The notes beneath the pieces were generated by a model. The model ran no database searches. It was given only the letters and a program-made list of their open reading frames with translations, and was not told where the DNA came from. A stretch of 64,000 bases of DNA from NCBI RefSeq assembly GCF_000512585.2, contig NC_089244.1, positions 1,736,001-1,800,000 of the forward strand, in the 5' to 3' direction. Origin of the DNA: Kwoniella bestiolae CBS 10118. Its lineage: Eukaryota > Basidiomycota > Tremellomycetes > Tremellales > Cryptococcaceae. Every line of letters starts with the position of its first letter. The stretch's first letter is position 1. The translations under genes and the position numbers were made by a program. Positions 45,645 through 58,719 of this stretch are shown here, piece after piece.

Positions 45645-45886
45645 TGGATGAGCTGGCCCACTATGGAATATAGACAATAGACGAGATCATTTCCAAATAG
45701 AAAATCTAGATGGTCTATATGATACATGGTACACGTTCCAGTATAGAATATAGACAGTGATTTGGGTATATTACGATGCAAGGTATATATGAACATGTCT
45801 GGTCAAGATCGACCAAACACGGAATCTGAATGCTCGAGAACGGTCACCTATCTGTCATGACCTTGTCAAGTCACCAACCCCCTTCT

Positions 45887-46704
45887 TCAAGCTTCACGCT
45901 TCACATCTGCATCCCCATTGACCTGCTCTGCCCTCACTTCTCCGTTATTCGTATCTTCATCTGTTTTAGGCGGTGATATTGGCTGATGCTTCCTATCTGG
46001 CAAGGGCACCTCTGGTAATTCCTCTTTTAACGAATCGTACAGCTGACGTCTGAAGCTCTGCAAGAACGGGATAATCAGTCAGAGACCATCATAATCGCAG
46101 TCGGGATGGCATGGTGCAGTAAGATCCAGTGACATCAGCCAGAACCACTCACTTCCAAGCCCAACACTCTTCCCAGGGCATATTGGTTTTCCCCTACCGC
46201 ACGAGTTAAAGTGTTCTTAGTGAATTGATGAGGGTTCTTATATCTATCTATGTGGCTGTATCATAATATTCATCATCAGCTTCGATGCACCACAGTGAGC
46301 ATACTTGTCGTTACGATATCGCTGGGGAACTCACTCTACTACCTGATGAGGTACACTCTCACCCAACTGACCAGCTATTCTCTCGAGGTTGATAAACCCT
46401 TGATTCACTTTCATCCTGCACAACATCTCCATCTATCAGCTATATAGACGCTCAACGGAAGGAATCGCGGCCAGAAGACAGCTCACAGATAATTCGGCAC
46501 AGCATCCTCCATACCCTGTCCTACATCTCCTGCACAAATCTCCAACTCGTACAGATCCTGGGATAGCTTCAACAACTGACTTTCCAATTCGGCTCTCAGA
46601 GCTGCTTGATCAGAGGGTCCAACATCGGTAGTGGTGTGTTGCGGGAGTATACCTGATCCTGGTGTTGGGGCTGGGGAGGGGAGTTGAGGTGGACCTAGTG
46701 ACAT
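45887..46704 (-). CDS. MED10: Mediator complex subunit 10 (190 aa)
   Basis: Four exons: 46704-46487, 46415-46335, 46255-46153, 46057-45887. Med10 (Nut2) is a middle-module subunit of Mediator, which links transcription factors to RNA polymerase II. The sequence has the family core: RAELESQLLKLSQDLYELEI near 35-55, YLMKVNQGFINLERIAGQL near 73-90, then RYKNPHQFTKNTLTRAVGEN with ENQYALGRVLGLESFR and RQLYDSLKEELP. The N-terminal 30 residues (Pro/Ser-rich) and the charged C-terminal tail are extensions. The second acceptor (46255) is chosen for frame continuity. Confidence 0.87.
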
Positions 46705-46971
46705 GTTTTCATGTTTCTTTGGGTTGAAAGGAAAGCAGGGAAGAATGGATCGGGTTTAGCCTTGTTTTTTGTGTTTGTCCTTCTTCCTCAACGTGCTGCT
46801 ATCTCTGCTCGGCCACCACCGCCATCCACCGAAAGAAGTGATGATGTCACCAGATCAACCGCAAATGACGCAAGCAGTCGTCGGGGAGGATATGGACACG
46901 AGATGCTCAAGGGTACTTAATCACTGTGCAAGACCATTTCCCTCGACATCTCATCCCTTCAGAGCGACGCG

Positions 46972-49900
46972 ATGGCAGTCCTAGGCAAGATGAAGGTCAC
47001 CCTTTTGTCCCTTCTGGGTCTAGTAGCATCTGCTCAAGCCAGGAGAATCCAAGATGTGTACACACCCAAAGACATGCTTTCAACCCCTCGACCGCAACCC
47101 GCTATAGCTTCGCCTGATGGTTCCCACGCGGTATCAGTGGTAGATCAATGGGATTCAAAGACCGACAAGTAAGAACTCTTTCCCATTCCCACCTTTGCGC
47201 TTAGCTCACACCGAATCCGTTGATTAGGATCCATCGCTTGGTTTACCTTCTCTCCCTCAGAACCACTCACACACCTCCCCCTTTGTCCTTGCTTAACACC
47301 ACTTCCGCTCAGGCCTCCCAGTTCCTCTGGCTCGATGATACCAACATTGCATACTTGAATGGCTCTGGCCTTTATTCGCTCTCCATTGAATATAGTACTA
47401 ACAAATCACCCTCCACACCACGAGAAATCCTTACTTTCCCTGAAGGCGTCAATCCCACTGGACTCCAGTACGAACCGAGGAGCAGCACTCTAGCATTCTC
47501 TGGTCAGATCTGGAAACATTCCGAGGAATTCAACCAGACCTCGAGACTTGATGAGGAGTTCGAAGGGCGAGGCGATTCAGCTTTGGTGTATGATGAGCTG
47601 TTTGTCAGGCATTGGGATGAGTGGAGAGTACCTGGAAAAGTATGGACGTTGGGTGCGGTCAAGCTCAGTAATAAGTCTGGAGTCTGGCAGTCCGAGACAT
47701 ACGGGAAAGGAGAGAAGTTCGTCAACCTGTTGAAAGATACCGGTCTGGTAAGCTGATTCACACTTTATCGTTCTGAAGGAAATTTGAATCTGATCATTGT
47801 GATTAGTATTCGCAAATGGATCCCATCTCCTCTTTCACCCTCACCTCAGAATACGTCGCAGCAGCCATCAAGACCCCTCATTTGAATTATGCAACGCATA
47901 CTAGGGAAGACATATATCTCGTGGCTTTACCTGGTCATACCGCCTCTGTCTCCCCTAGACATCTCACCCCTCACTCCCACGGTGCGATCAGTGCTCTCAC
48001 CTTCTCTCCCGATGGGAAGAGGTTGGCTTGGCTCGAGATGAAGAAAGACGGGTATGAGAGTGATAAGCGGGTTATCGTAGTTCACGAGGAACGTAAAGGT
48101 ACCAAGAGGTGGACAGAGGATTGGGATAGAAGTCCTAGTAGTTTGACCGTGAGTGAGAGAGATCCCTCGTCACGAGAAGTAGTCAGGGCACTGAGCGGTG
48201 GAATTATGCACGTACATCTAGTGGTCGCTCGATTCCAGCTCTCTGTACTTTACAGCAGAGCATCACGGTCGAATCCTACCATACCACCTCACTCACCCGG
48301 ATCATCTACCTACCCCACTGTACTTCAACGGCTCCACCACCTCAATCACACCCCTGACCGATCGAACGATCTTGTTATCCCAGCAATCCCTTACCTCGCC
48401 CTCTGACGACTTCATCCTTACTCTTCCGGATCCCAAGAAGAAGCATGGTGAACTCGCGCGGGAGGGAGGTGATAAAGACGGCGATAAGTTGCCTCATGAT
48501 TCTCTTAGAAGACTTACTGCCTGGTCGGCGAGGTTCATCGAGGATAGGTTGGAAGGTTTGGAGGGGGAAGAATTTTGGTTTAGAGGTGCCGAGGGTAAAG
48601 AGGTGATGGGTTGGGCTGTTAGGCCTAGAGGATGGGAAGAGGGTCAGAAGAAGGCTTGGCCTTTGGGTGAGTTAGCTATTCAAACCCTCAATACAGGAAG
48701 AGATGAACCTAAATATCCCCCCTTCCAGCGTTCTTGATCCAGTAAGTCACTCTGTCATTCCTTCGTGAGCTTGTAGTTCGCTGATAAGTCCCATTCGCAG
48801 CGGTGGACCTCAAGGTGCTTGGGAGGACTCGTGGTCCACTCGATGGAACCCCGCTGTATTCGCTTCACAAGGGTATTTCGTCATCGCTATCAACCCTACT
48901 GGGTCGACAGGCTATGGACAAGACTTTACAGATGCCATTCAAGGTGACTGGGGAGGAAGTAAGTTTCTGTCCAACAACGCATCCTGTGCTATTGAGCTGA
49001 TGATCTCCCAAAGAACCATTCAAAGACCTCTTAGCAGGTTACCAAGCCGCCTTATCTAGGTATCCCGAGGTGAGCTAATCTGGCAGAATTTTACCTGATC
49101 AAAGCTTACTTGGCGTGAATAGATTGACCCCGCTCGAACTGCTGCTCTTGGTGCTTCCTATGGAGGATATATGGTGAATTGGATAAACGGACATAATGAC
49201 CACTTCGGATTCAAGGCTTTGGTGTGCCATGATGGGGTGTTTGATACTGTCACCACATATTTCTCCACCGAGGTGAGTTCCGGTTCTAAAACTTCTGACA
49301 TTGTGATGGAGGAAAAGAAGCTGATGATATCGGGAGAACAGGAGGTGTGGTTCCCTACCCAGTATGTCCAGTCACCGTCTGCGTAACCTTCTTAATCACA
49401 GCCAAGGCTGATATGGATTCTATCAGGGACTTTGCTGGTACTCCGTTAACTCATCGAGCCAATTACGAAAAGTGGGTTTGCTCAGTATAAGATGTCACGT
49501 GCAGTCGGATAAACGCTGACATTTCATTGTGTTCCAGATGGAGTCCAGTCAATCATGCTATCGAGTGGACCACACCAGAACTAGTGATTCAAGGAGGCAA
49601 AGGTGAGCTGTCAGGTTCTTCTTGATGTAATTTGAGCTTAGCACATCTCATTTTTCATAGATTACCGATTGGAGAACTCGCAAGGCTTGGGTGAGCAGCA
49701 TGATAGCTACGAGGTAAATCATAAGATGGAAGGCTGATACTGTATATCTTCCCTCAGGCGCTTTCACCGCCCTTCAAACGTGAGTGATCTTTGCCACTTA
49801 CCTTTTATCTTCGGTACTGATACCGATGTACTCGTATAGTCAAGGTATTCCAAGTAGATTTGTCTACTTCCCCGATGAAAACCATTGGGTGAGTCATGCT

Positions 49901-50150
49901 CTACCATTCATACAGTGCTGATTGATCGTGCTGATATCGCTTGGATAGGTACTGAAACCTCACAACTCGCTTCGATGGCATGTGAGTTCAGCCTCGTCTC
50001 AAGCTAAGATCCGATGCTGACTTTGATATCTAAATCTCAATGTAGCACGAGGTATTCAAGTGGTTACATGAATGGGTTGGGCGGGCCCACGACGACGATG
50101 ATACTGCCTCAGACGAAGTGGCAGGACGACCGTTGGTCATACAAACTTAG
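46972..50150 (+). CDS. Secreted dipeptidyl-peptidase 5-like serine peptidase, family S9 (749 aa)
   Basis: Sixteen exons: 46972-47168, 47228-47747, 47807-48148, 48222-48666, 48729-48741, 48801-48958, 49014-49069, 49123-49272, 49342-49361, 49427-49471, 49538-49602, 49661-49690, 49758-49779, 49840-49888, 49949-49981, 50046-50150. The N terminus MKVTLLSLLGLVASAQA (from the second ATG, 46990) is a signal peptide. Residues about 60-480 form a beta-propeller-like region. The catalytic alpha/beta-hydrolase domain has AFLIHGGPQG, nucleophile GASYGG (Ser about 589), Asp in GGKDYR (about 671) and His in DENHW (about 703). Fungal DPP5/DppV enzymes are secreted and release dipeptides from peptides, serving nutrition. 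Several exons are tiny (13, 20, 22 nt). Translation from 46990 rather than 46972 is equally possible. Confidence 0.9.
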
Positions 50151-51651
50151 TCAAATCAAATGAAAAGGAGCGGAAAGGAAAGCAAAATTGTCAGAGTCTC
50201 AAAAATACTGTACACCCATTAGGAATAAGGAGTAAGATGCATCATTCCGAAATTTATCCTGGCAAGAGGCATGTATACATGTCTTGAGCTATGACTATAT
50301 GATTAGGGGTACACACTTGCCTTCCGCCGCTGAGGGGGACAATCACCACTCCAGGACTTGTAGGATCCCATGGGTGTATTGAGAATGGAGTACTGTAACC
50401 GTTTTACAGATTCAGATCTAAAAGTGATTGATTAATCTACTGTGTTGAAAAAATTCCCTTTCCTTTCCTGATCGGCCAAAGCGCCTTTGGATCTAGGTCA
50501 AATCGCAAGATCAAGATTCGACCGCGAACCCTGCAACCGTCACTTATTCATCTCCACTTGCACATCAGCCGTTGTTAGCACTTCGGACATGTCATGGTGC
50601 GATTGCGATAATACCATGGATAGATCGATGTTGGACCGATTAGAATCCACTTCGGACTTGATGTATGATATGTGGAGTGGGACGCTAGAAGATGAAACGG
50701 ACACGCCTCTCTTGGTTAGTTTCATCAAATATCAAGGATCGGACTGTATCTTGTAGTGCTCTTCAACCGTCAACCATCAAACCCGATGAGATAGGTCCTT
50801 GAAACCCAACTCTCTTACCTGTTTCATTCTTTCATTGACGTCAGCATCGATGAAGTATCATCTGTTTTTGGTGGATATCAGTGATCAGCAATTCATATGA
50901 TGGTTGAAAGAAGTACGACTAATATGACTGTTGATGTTTGTACCTTTCAGTTGTTATGCGATGAGACAGACACATCCTTTGGTATCGAGGCTGTTCTACT
51001 GTTCGCTTACTCGGACTATGACTATGACGTTTTAGCTTTTACCTTGATCTCGTTGGACTCCAACCTGTGCATGTCCGAACACCCCACTTGATCAATTTCG
51101 AGATATCCGATGATGGTCATGACGATGATGGTGATGTTCTCTTTTGTGTCATACTATCGTAGTCTTCTATTCGCATCAGATCTGCTGTGTTGAAAAGCAA
51201 GTGTCAAGATGAGAACTGAGGGGAGCACGATCAGATGAAATTGATTTGACGCTTGACTTACGCTTTGACCCGATTGTGTGTGTAACACTCTGGCATAGCA
51301 TATAGCATATAGCATCCTTTGGTAACTGATTGATACTACTACTACTATCCAAAACGTTCTATGACTACTCAATATTCTTCCTATCACTCTCCAAAGGTCT
51401 AAGGTATATAACCCTCCGTTTAATTCATTTCATTCATCTACTCTTTCATCTCATCCCTCTTCACTTTACATTTCCCCCTACCATTCCCACCACCTCTTGC
51501 GCAACTCCACCACCATACTCAGTACATACTATATCATCTTCCCCATTACATACCCATATTTCAACTTTACTCTACACCCCTCTTCAAACTTTCTCCCTAT
51601 TATCCTCCAATACTACCGCATATACCCCACATCCATCCGCAGTACAGTACC
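50151..51651. other. Long intergenic region
   Basis: About 1.5 kb between two plus-strand genes. It holds a short GCATATA-type repeat near 51295-51317 and a strongly pyrimidine-rich leader from about 51410 to 51640 before the next ATG. Open frames at 50487-50756 and opposite it were judged non-coding. Confidence 0.4.
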
Positions 51652-54600
51652 ATGGTTCGATCAACCCTATCAAGTGGCGCAAAGTTCCTCCCTTGCATCA
51701 CTTATCAGACCCTATTCGGAGGTCGACCAGTACACTACCATCTCGAGCCCACCGACCAGTCAGTCGAGTGGCGACAACTCGAAAAGTGTGAATCACCGGA
51801 ATGCCGAGCACTAATCACAAACTGTCATTGTGGGTTCGTCTATCGATTGGATGCCATCGAAAATTGGATCAAGAAGGAACAACCCGCCTTGCTCCAATTG
51901 GGTGATATCAAGTTACCCAAGCGTGAGGATGGGTGTGAGATGTGCAGTAATACTTGTAGTAGATGTCATCAGAACAAGAAGGGTGAACCGAAGAAATTGG
52001 AGTTGCACGTTTATAAAGGTATAGAGAGGAGGTTGTGCCCTGCTCATGCTAAGATGGGTGATCCGGCGAAACATCAGGCTGAAGGTGGGTGTCTATTTCG
52101 GCTCTTCCCAACTCATGAAGGTAGGACACCTTAGCGTGTGAAATATACCTACTACAACCCATGCACCACTGTTCTATCTCACCCCATGTTGGACCGTATA
52201 CGTCTCACCAGCATCTCTATCATCCCAGCTTCGATCACCATAATGACTACATCATGCTGACCATACCCTCTGCTGTCGCAATTCAGCTCGAGACGATCTC
52301 AACAAAGCCGTTCTCATCTTCCAACACCTCTGGAGCAACCCCGATCACCTGAGCCGTATCCGAGGACGTGAGTTACTCTCCCATGTCACAGTCGGTCTTG
52401 CTTCCGCTGAGACGGTTCGTACAACATCTATGGTAGAAGGAGGGTACGACGCATTCATCATTTACCAGAGACAAGCCAACGATGCAAGAACGAACAATCA
52501 GCCACATCCCGATATTTCGACTTTCGTCAAAGAGTATCTAGACAAACAACAACGCGCCACCCCAAGCAAAGCTGCTCGAGGTCCCGGCTCGGTTGATATT
52601 GTCAAGAATGAAAGTCCCGAGGAACGTCTTCTTCCCCTTGTAGGTGAGGAACCTCAGGAACCTTGGTATGATAATCAGCTGCCACCCGCCTCTGATCCTG
52701 AAATATTGGATGCGCTCAACTGGTTCAACCGCCAATATGGACTGACCGACCAAGGAGAAGCGACAAACAACGGCGTCAACGGCGAGGTCGCACAGTATCC
52801 TCATGCTTATGAGAGAGCGACTTCTGTGCCGCTACCACCAAATCATGCCCCGGAATTACCGCGACTTGTCAGTGATCCAGTGCAGCACCTTGTTCCTGTC
52901 ACTACCAGTGATTCAGCTGCCTTAGGTTATAATGTTGGTGTAAACCACATGTACATACATCAATGTAAGTTTGTTCGACTTAGACTGTTTATTGGTGTAC
53001 GATAACTGATCCTGACAGCCAAAACAGCTATCTCTGATCCAGTGACTCGATCTCAATCCGCAAACCCCTTAGGATATAGAGAGAATATCTCCGGATCGGA
53101 TGAAGAGGAAGATGACATTTCGATGGAAGATCCGCTCCCCGCTCAAAACCCCACAACGCTCGATCCTTCCTACGACTGGGTAAATAGTAGGTTCAACTGT
53201 ATCCCAATGGCTCTCGGGCTTGTACTGATGTGCGATGTAGTGGACATAGAGACCGAGCGAGAAGTAAGAAAACATATGGGTCTCAGTCCTCCTAGAGAGA
53301 TGAGCGGTGATAGTGGGATGCCATCAGCGGTCTACACCAGTATCGTTACACCTATAACCTACCCTGGGACCATCGCTTCGACTGTTTCACCACCAGCTAT
53401 GGAGTCACTGCTTTGTGAGTACTAATCGTTCACGTCGCCCAGCCCTCTTCAATGCCACCCGCTGACAGTATGTTGTATAATCGTACCATCCTGCTCTCAA
53501 AGACGACTTCGAGATATCTGCGGGGATCCAACGACTCGCTGGTAGTTTCATGTCGAAATACCCTGAGTGGCAGCGAAACGTCTACAAAACCATTCAGACG
53601 GCTGATCCGGGTATGTTCTGATGGTATCCTGCATCGTGACGTACGTCAAAGAGATGACAATTTCTTGTGCATAGATTCTGGGAGACAACTACCTGATCAT
53701 CTGGAAGTTGCGGATGTCGAACATCTCCTCGATCGCTTGGTAAGCGTCTGATAGACAAGAACTGATAATAGATAGAGCTGATACAGTATGAGATACAGCC
53801 CAAGATCCTCTACAAGGGATTCTTCGACACAATCCCCACTGCATATGTTTACGATGTCAATGCTGCCTGTATCAAACTACTTGCCAATCAAACGCCTTCT
53901 CTACCCAAAAAAGATGATCCGTATAACACGCCACTGCCTCGTTCAGGAATGAGAAGACACTATTTCGACACAGTCACTTTGCACTTTGGACAGTTCTCGA
54001 TTGAAAGGGATGGAAGATTGATTGATCCTGAGAGGGTGCATCTGAGATGGGTCCACGAATGCATGAGCTGGGTAGTCTGCGAAGTGCTGGAGGGAGGAGG
54101 ACGTGAGTGGCTGTCCATCCGGTATTAGCGTAATGAACAAAACTGATCGTAGTGGCACTTTCGAATGTAGATCCCACTCGGATCCTTAACCTGCTCGAAG
54201 CCCAGGTCAATCTACTGCTCGATCTAAAAGATACTCAAGGTTCCAGGATGGTCCATCGAGCTCGAATCGATTGTGCTCACCAAGGCTGTCCATTGCATTG
54301 CGATTACACGAGGATCTTCACAGGGGTGATTGCGATAGTGGTGATCACAGCTGAAAGAGCGTGTCTCCAAGCGTATAGGAGTAAACAATGGGATGAGCTC
54401 GATAAGAGAAGAAAGGTGTTCTATCAGTCTATGAAGGTAGCTGCTAAATTGATGGACTGCAATTCCGTCAATTTCTATAGGATCTTGGAACAGCTTGAAA
54501 ATCCCAATATCTCGCCTGGTACGTTCATTATATTCCTCTTTGCTTAGGTCGGTTTCCACCTTCACAATCCGATGAGGTTTGAGAGAGGAACAGTCATTGC

Positions 54601-55267
54601 TGATCAGAAACAAACCGGGTGATTGTAGAGGAGAGGGAGAACCAAATTATCCGATGTAAGATCTACGATGGGATTATCGAGAAGATCGATCGATTGTACT
54701 TGACTTTTATCGATTATGGGGTGATGCAGAAGGAACATGATGATATCGAGAGGGAGTTTTTGAAAGTTGGTGGGAAATATTATGAATGGTCAAGTAGATA
54801 TGCTCAAAGAGAGGTAAGTCCGACGTTCGCACTTGTATCGCTCCCTGTTATACTTCACTCATGACTAAAGACGCATGTCTGTTACTGTAGCTCGACTTCG
54901 CCAAGAGCTGGAACGAGTTCAACGAATATGCCAATGATCCCATGCGACCGATGGTACCATGCCACGAACTATTTACCATCCCGAAAGATCAGATGGCTAC
55001 TAGTCCCGTACTCAGGAGATGGGAAGAGTACGTTGGAAAGGATTATTTGAGGGATGAGGATATACCTATTAAGGAGGTATATGACGATGATGATGTAAGT
55101 ACCGATTGACTCATTACACGTTATACACTGAGCTAGTGTGAGTGCTGATCGGTGGGTTTGGGATGATAGGACGCTGATCGTCCTAGTGGAATTAAGAGGT
55201 AAGTGTAACAAGATTTGCGAGGTTGAGGCTGATCTCACTTCCCAATCACAGACCTCGTGGCGAGTGA
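51652..55267 (+). CDS. Orphan protein with Cys-rich N-terminal region (about 931 aa)
   Basis: Eleven exons: 51652-52084, 52287-52964, 53019-53414, 53503-53610, 53675-53739, 53787-54102, 54153-54518, 54629-54813, 54891-55094, 55170-55198, 55252-55267. The first 145 residues contain clustered Cys/His (CESPECRALITNCHCGF; CEMCSNTCSRCHQN; LCPAHAK) that could bind zinc. The middle is acidic and disordered. The last 450 residues are helical and rich in Trp/Tyr (for example YPEWQRNVYKTIQ, LRWVHECMSWVVCEVLEG), ending in a basic nuclear-signal-like GIKRPRGE. No known family was recognised. The join of exons 1 and 2 is the weakest point: the 202-bp intron could use the donor at 52121, or the two parts could be separate genes. 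Confidence 0.6.
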
Positions 55268-57081
55268 TGCGATGGAATGAACCCTTCCGAATAAACTTGC
55301 GCTTCTTTGTTGCCTGATGCACGGCTCTGTGATTGATATTGTACTACCAGTATGTGTACATTGAACGATGATTGATGTATATCCGTGAGTACAAGTGCAA
55401 AGAGGGAGTCAAAGCATAGTACTCAGATGAATGTGGCACTCGGACACACGGGGCGCTCGGACATGCTTCCTTGTCATGTTTGAGCATGTATTATCACTAA
55501 TATCTCAGGTAACATGCATGCTGCATCCAATCCAACTGGTGAGGTTGTCGATAATACTGTGATATGCATGCACGCTCAATTTCAGGGGAGAAGAAGGCAA
55601 GATGGCACAGCCCCCCACCATTCCTTCTGGGCGCTCTCAATTTGACCCTGCCCACTTGAATTGTCTTGATCACACACAATTGAGGTAAATGATTGGGCTG
55701 TGGTAGCTGTCATTGACAAATACCCCCCTGCAAGACATCTCAGCCGCCTCATATTGATGAAAGATGATCATGATATTGCTTCAGGACCGTGTGTGCTGCT
55801 GCCTCTTTTTCTGAGAGTTTGGTCTGTCAATATGATCGCTTGTTGTTCCATCTTCACTGCGCCGAGCTCAGCTCTGGCTTGTAGTCAGCTTGATCACTAT
55901 CTTGACGCATACTACCAGAAGTTTGATGGCCTTTGGGAGTGTTTTGCAATATTCATGACTGAATGAACCAGATAAGTAGACGATTTTCAGGATTCCTGTC
56001 AATCACAGCCTTCACAGCCCCAGTCTCACAAGTATCTTGCCCCTTCTTTCCATGAAGTAGGTTTTCATTGATCTCGCTATGTCATCCAGGTTTTGGAGCA
56101 GGCATTTTATGACTGGTTTATGCTGTATCTGGAGATGAGGGGCGATTTTAGGGTGCTTTTAAGCGATTTTAGGCCCCCATCTCACTCAAACCCGTTTAGA
56201 GCTCATCCAAAGACATGAGATGGTAGCCATGGACTTATCAGTATGCTATTTACCCCTTGATAGCCGAGCATCAGCCCTGATCTTACATAATACGCTCCAG
56301 AAAGTGGTCAAAATTGGAAGGAAGGCACTGTAAGGGGATTGCCATCTATATGTGTGTGTATGCATTGTGAGAGATGAAAGTTGTATAGCTCAATTCTCAT
56401 CGAGATTCTGCACACCCTTGATGAGGTTGTAAAGCATCACATCAAGGTGAATGCATGACGAAATGGGCAGAAAGGCAGAAAAATGCCATTTTGTCCGAGT
56501 CCGGGGTGTGTCCGAATGGCCCGTGGATTTGAGTACAGCATGAATGGAATGAAATCGAATATTGCAATTATTGAAGCTTTTGCGATAACCTGATCACAGT
56601 CAAACGTAGAGCGATCTTGATATAATACACATGAACACGCCGCAATGTTGCGAGAATCGAATTCTCGCAAAACCCCATCTGCCTCATTCTTGCTATGATT
56701 TTGCGCCAGAGCTAAGCGTTGGGGATAGATCTCTAACGTGAGCACAATATGAGATTAGATGGAATGACAAAGGATCTCATACCATAACCTCCCTTTCGTG
56801 GGGAGGGTAGTATTCTGTCACAATGGATAACAACCCAAGTGCGTTTGGGTATAATTTAATATCCAAGTATGACATGAGTACAGGCCAATCAAGAGAGTGT
56901 GGGGTGGAAGTGTGACGATTTTTTTTTTTTTTTGGTTTTGCTGGATAGTATGAGATTTCCTGTGCTCTTATAATATCGGTCAAATACAGTGTGATCATTC
57001 ATCGATTGGGACACTTTGAAAATCTCAGTATTGTATCCGTATCCGACAAACACACAAGAGACTTTTGAAAAGTCATCCATC
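55268..57081. other. Long intergenic region
   Basis: About 1.8 kb without a supported gene. It holds a near-duplicated GCGATTTTAGG around 56141-56180, a perfect hairpin at 56648-56670 and a 15-T run at 56919-56933. No transposase, LTR or RNA gene was recognised. Confidence 0.4.
56648..56670. repeat. Perfect 10-bp inverted repeat with 3-base loop
   Basis: TTGCGAGAAT, then CGA, then ATTCTCGCAA: both arms pair completely. It lies in non-coding DNA far from either gene end. It could be a protein-binding palindrome or a hairpin in a transcript; no flanking T-run suggests a terminator. Confidence 0.6.
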
Positions 57082-58656
57082 ATGCGTATCATCCGATTAT
57101 CCAGCGTCCCCACACCCCAACCTCAACCTGAACCTACCGCACCTCTCACATCTGCCATCTCCTCCAGATCTCTACCACTTCGTTCTGCGCGAACCACTCA
57201 GCAACATCTCATGAGCAGAGACGAGCGAAGATCCCTACTTTCACTTATATCGACATGGCTCATCCCCCCACTCATGGCACTATCATTGGTATTGACGCTC
57301 CTACCCCTCTTATTGCCTAGTATCACTCATCAATCCCTTACGTACTTTACGATCCGTCCGACAGGGGACGAGAAAGCTCCTAGGGCTGTGGCTATCAATT
57401 TGAATGAGGGGTTCGGTGTGGTCAAAAATCTGGAAATGATGGATGAGAGAGACGAGGTGATTGATGGATTGATGGGATTAGCGGAAAGTGTTGGAGGGAG
57501 GGAGTGGTTGGGTAAGAGTGGGGCTAGTGTTTATGTTGGGATATTGCGTGGGTCTTCTTCACAATCTGTTCCGTCTTCTACTGCTTTTCAAGGAGATCAT
57601 GCTGATGTAAAACGTGGAATGTACGACACAGAGATCTGCTCGAAAGCCAATCCAGACGCCGAGGTCAACTGCACTTCATCCTCACAAGCTGAATATCGTG
57701 AGTCTTTTATCCCTCTCCCTCCCTCTCCCACACGACCCGAAGAGAGGAGTCTTAAGAGACTGACTTTACATTCTCCTACCAGATGCAACCTTCCTCCCAG
57801 ACTCACTTCGATCCGCCCTCCTGAACTTACCTTCCCCTCCCCCAACTCCCATCCTCCTGCTGGCCTCGGCGATCCTCCTCTTCCTCGCCACCCTGGTGTT
57901 CATAGCTGGACTGATCCCTTGGAGATGTTCCATCTCGTTCAACTTCCTTCATCGTAAACCACCGTTGGAAGCGGACCCGCACTGGGCTCGAACACCATAT
58001 CAGCAACAACAAAGCAAGCAGGGGTATACGGGATCATGTGAGAATCTCGTTCAAGCCCATACCTCAATGTCCCATGGTGAGAGCGGAAAGGGGGTCAGGA
58101 GGAATGCACCGCATTTGGCATTCTTCGCTCTTATTTTCATCGCTTTGGGTCTGACTGGTGGGAGTTTGGTGCAATTGCGTATCATCCGTGAGGCTCAGGA
58201 TAGGTGGGATAAGGTGATGGTACAGGAGGTAGGGATGGAGTTCAAGGTTGGGGTGTTGACTTATTGTAAGTGTTTCTTCCCTTCCCCTTCATTCGAGATA
58301 TTCAGGTGAGAGGAAGGCTGATTTGGCTGTGGCTGGGTGGATGGTTAGTGCTGCCGATCTTACCTATTTGTCTAGTCTTCATCCTCCTCCTCGCGGCTTT
58401 GCCGAGCATCTACGCTTACATCGCAGATACTTTTCATACCTGTCCTGCAGATCATGATCATCCCGATTCCCCTGATCCACTCGTCCCAGGCTATAGATCC
58501 GATTTGGATCAGAGGGAAGTAGGTAAACGATGGGACCAAACTCCCATTCTCAATCCTTCTCCGGCATATATCCCTGAGATATACGATCTACCGATAGTGA
58601 AGAGTGAAATGGAGAGTAAGAGAAGTACGATAGAATCTGTTGGAAAGGCCTTGTAG
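57082..58656 (+). CDS. Four-span membrane protein, Sur7/PalI-like (about 480 aa)
   Basis: Exons: 57082-57697, about 57783-58269, about 58317-58656. Four hydrophobic segments are clear: STWLIPPLMALSLVLTLL, TPILLLASAILLFLATLVFI, PHLAFFALIFIALGLTGG and a long one beginning LIWLWLGGWLVLPILP. A roughly 130-residue loop with two Cys (CSKANPDAEVNC) follows the first span, the arrangement of Sur7/PalI proteins that act in eisosomes or in ambient-pH sensing at the plasma membrane. The N terminus is Pro/Arg-rich and cytoplasmic; the C-terminal tail is hydrophilic. The last intron is ambiguous: the obvious GTAAGT donor at 58266 leaves no in-frame acceptor, so a donor at 58270 (GTGTTT) is proposed. Family assignment is inference from topology. 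Confidence 0.55.
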
Positions 58657-58719
58657 TGTTTCCGAGATTATGTGGTTCTGTACAACATGCATGTGTGTAT
58701 CGTATATCGTAGATACTGT

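Noticed and set aside
50487..50756. 89-codon open frame and its reverse partner in the long intergenic region
   Set aside because: Composition is not gene-like, no splice partners or family features, and the two overlap on opposite strands.
52161..52352. Small open frame between the two halves of the 931-residue orphan
   Set aside because: It overlaps the proposed intron and exon 2 in another frame; the exon 2 frame carries clearly continuous coding sequence.
55497..55966. Short frames in the 55.3-57 kb intergenic region
   Set aside because: None has coherent splice sites or recognisable protein features.
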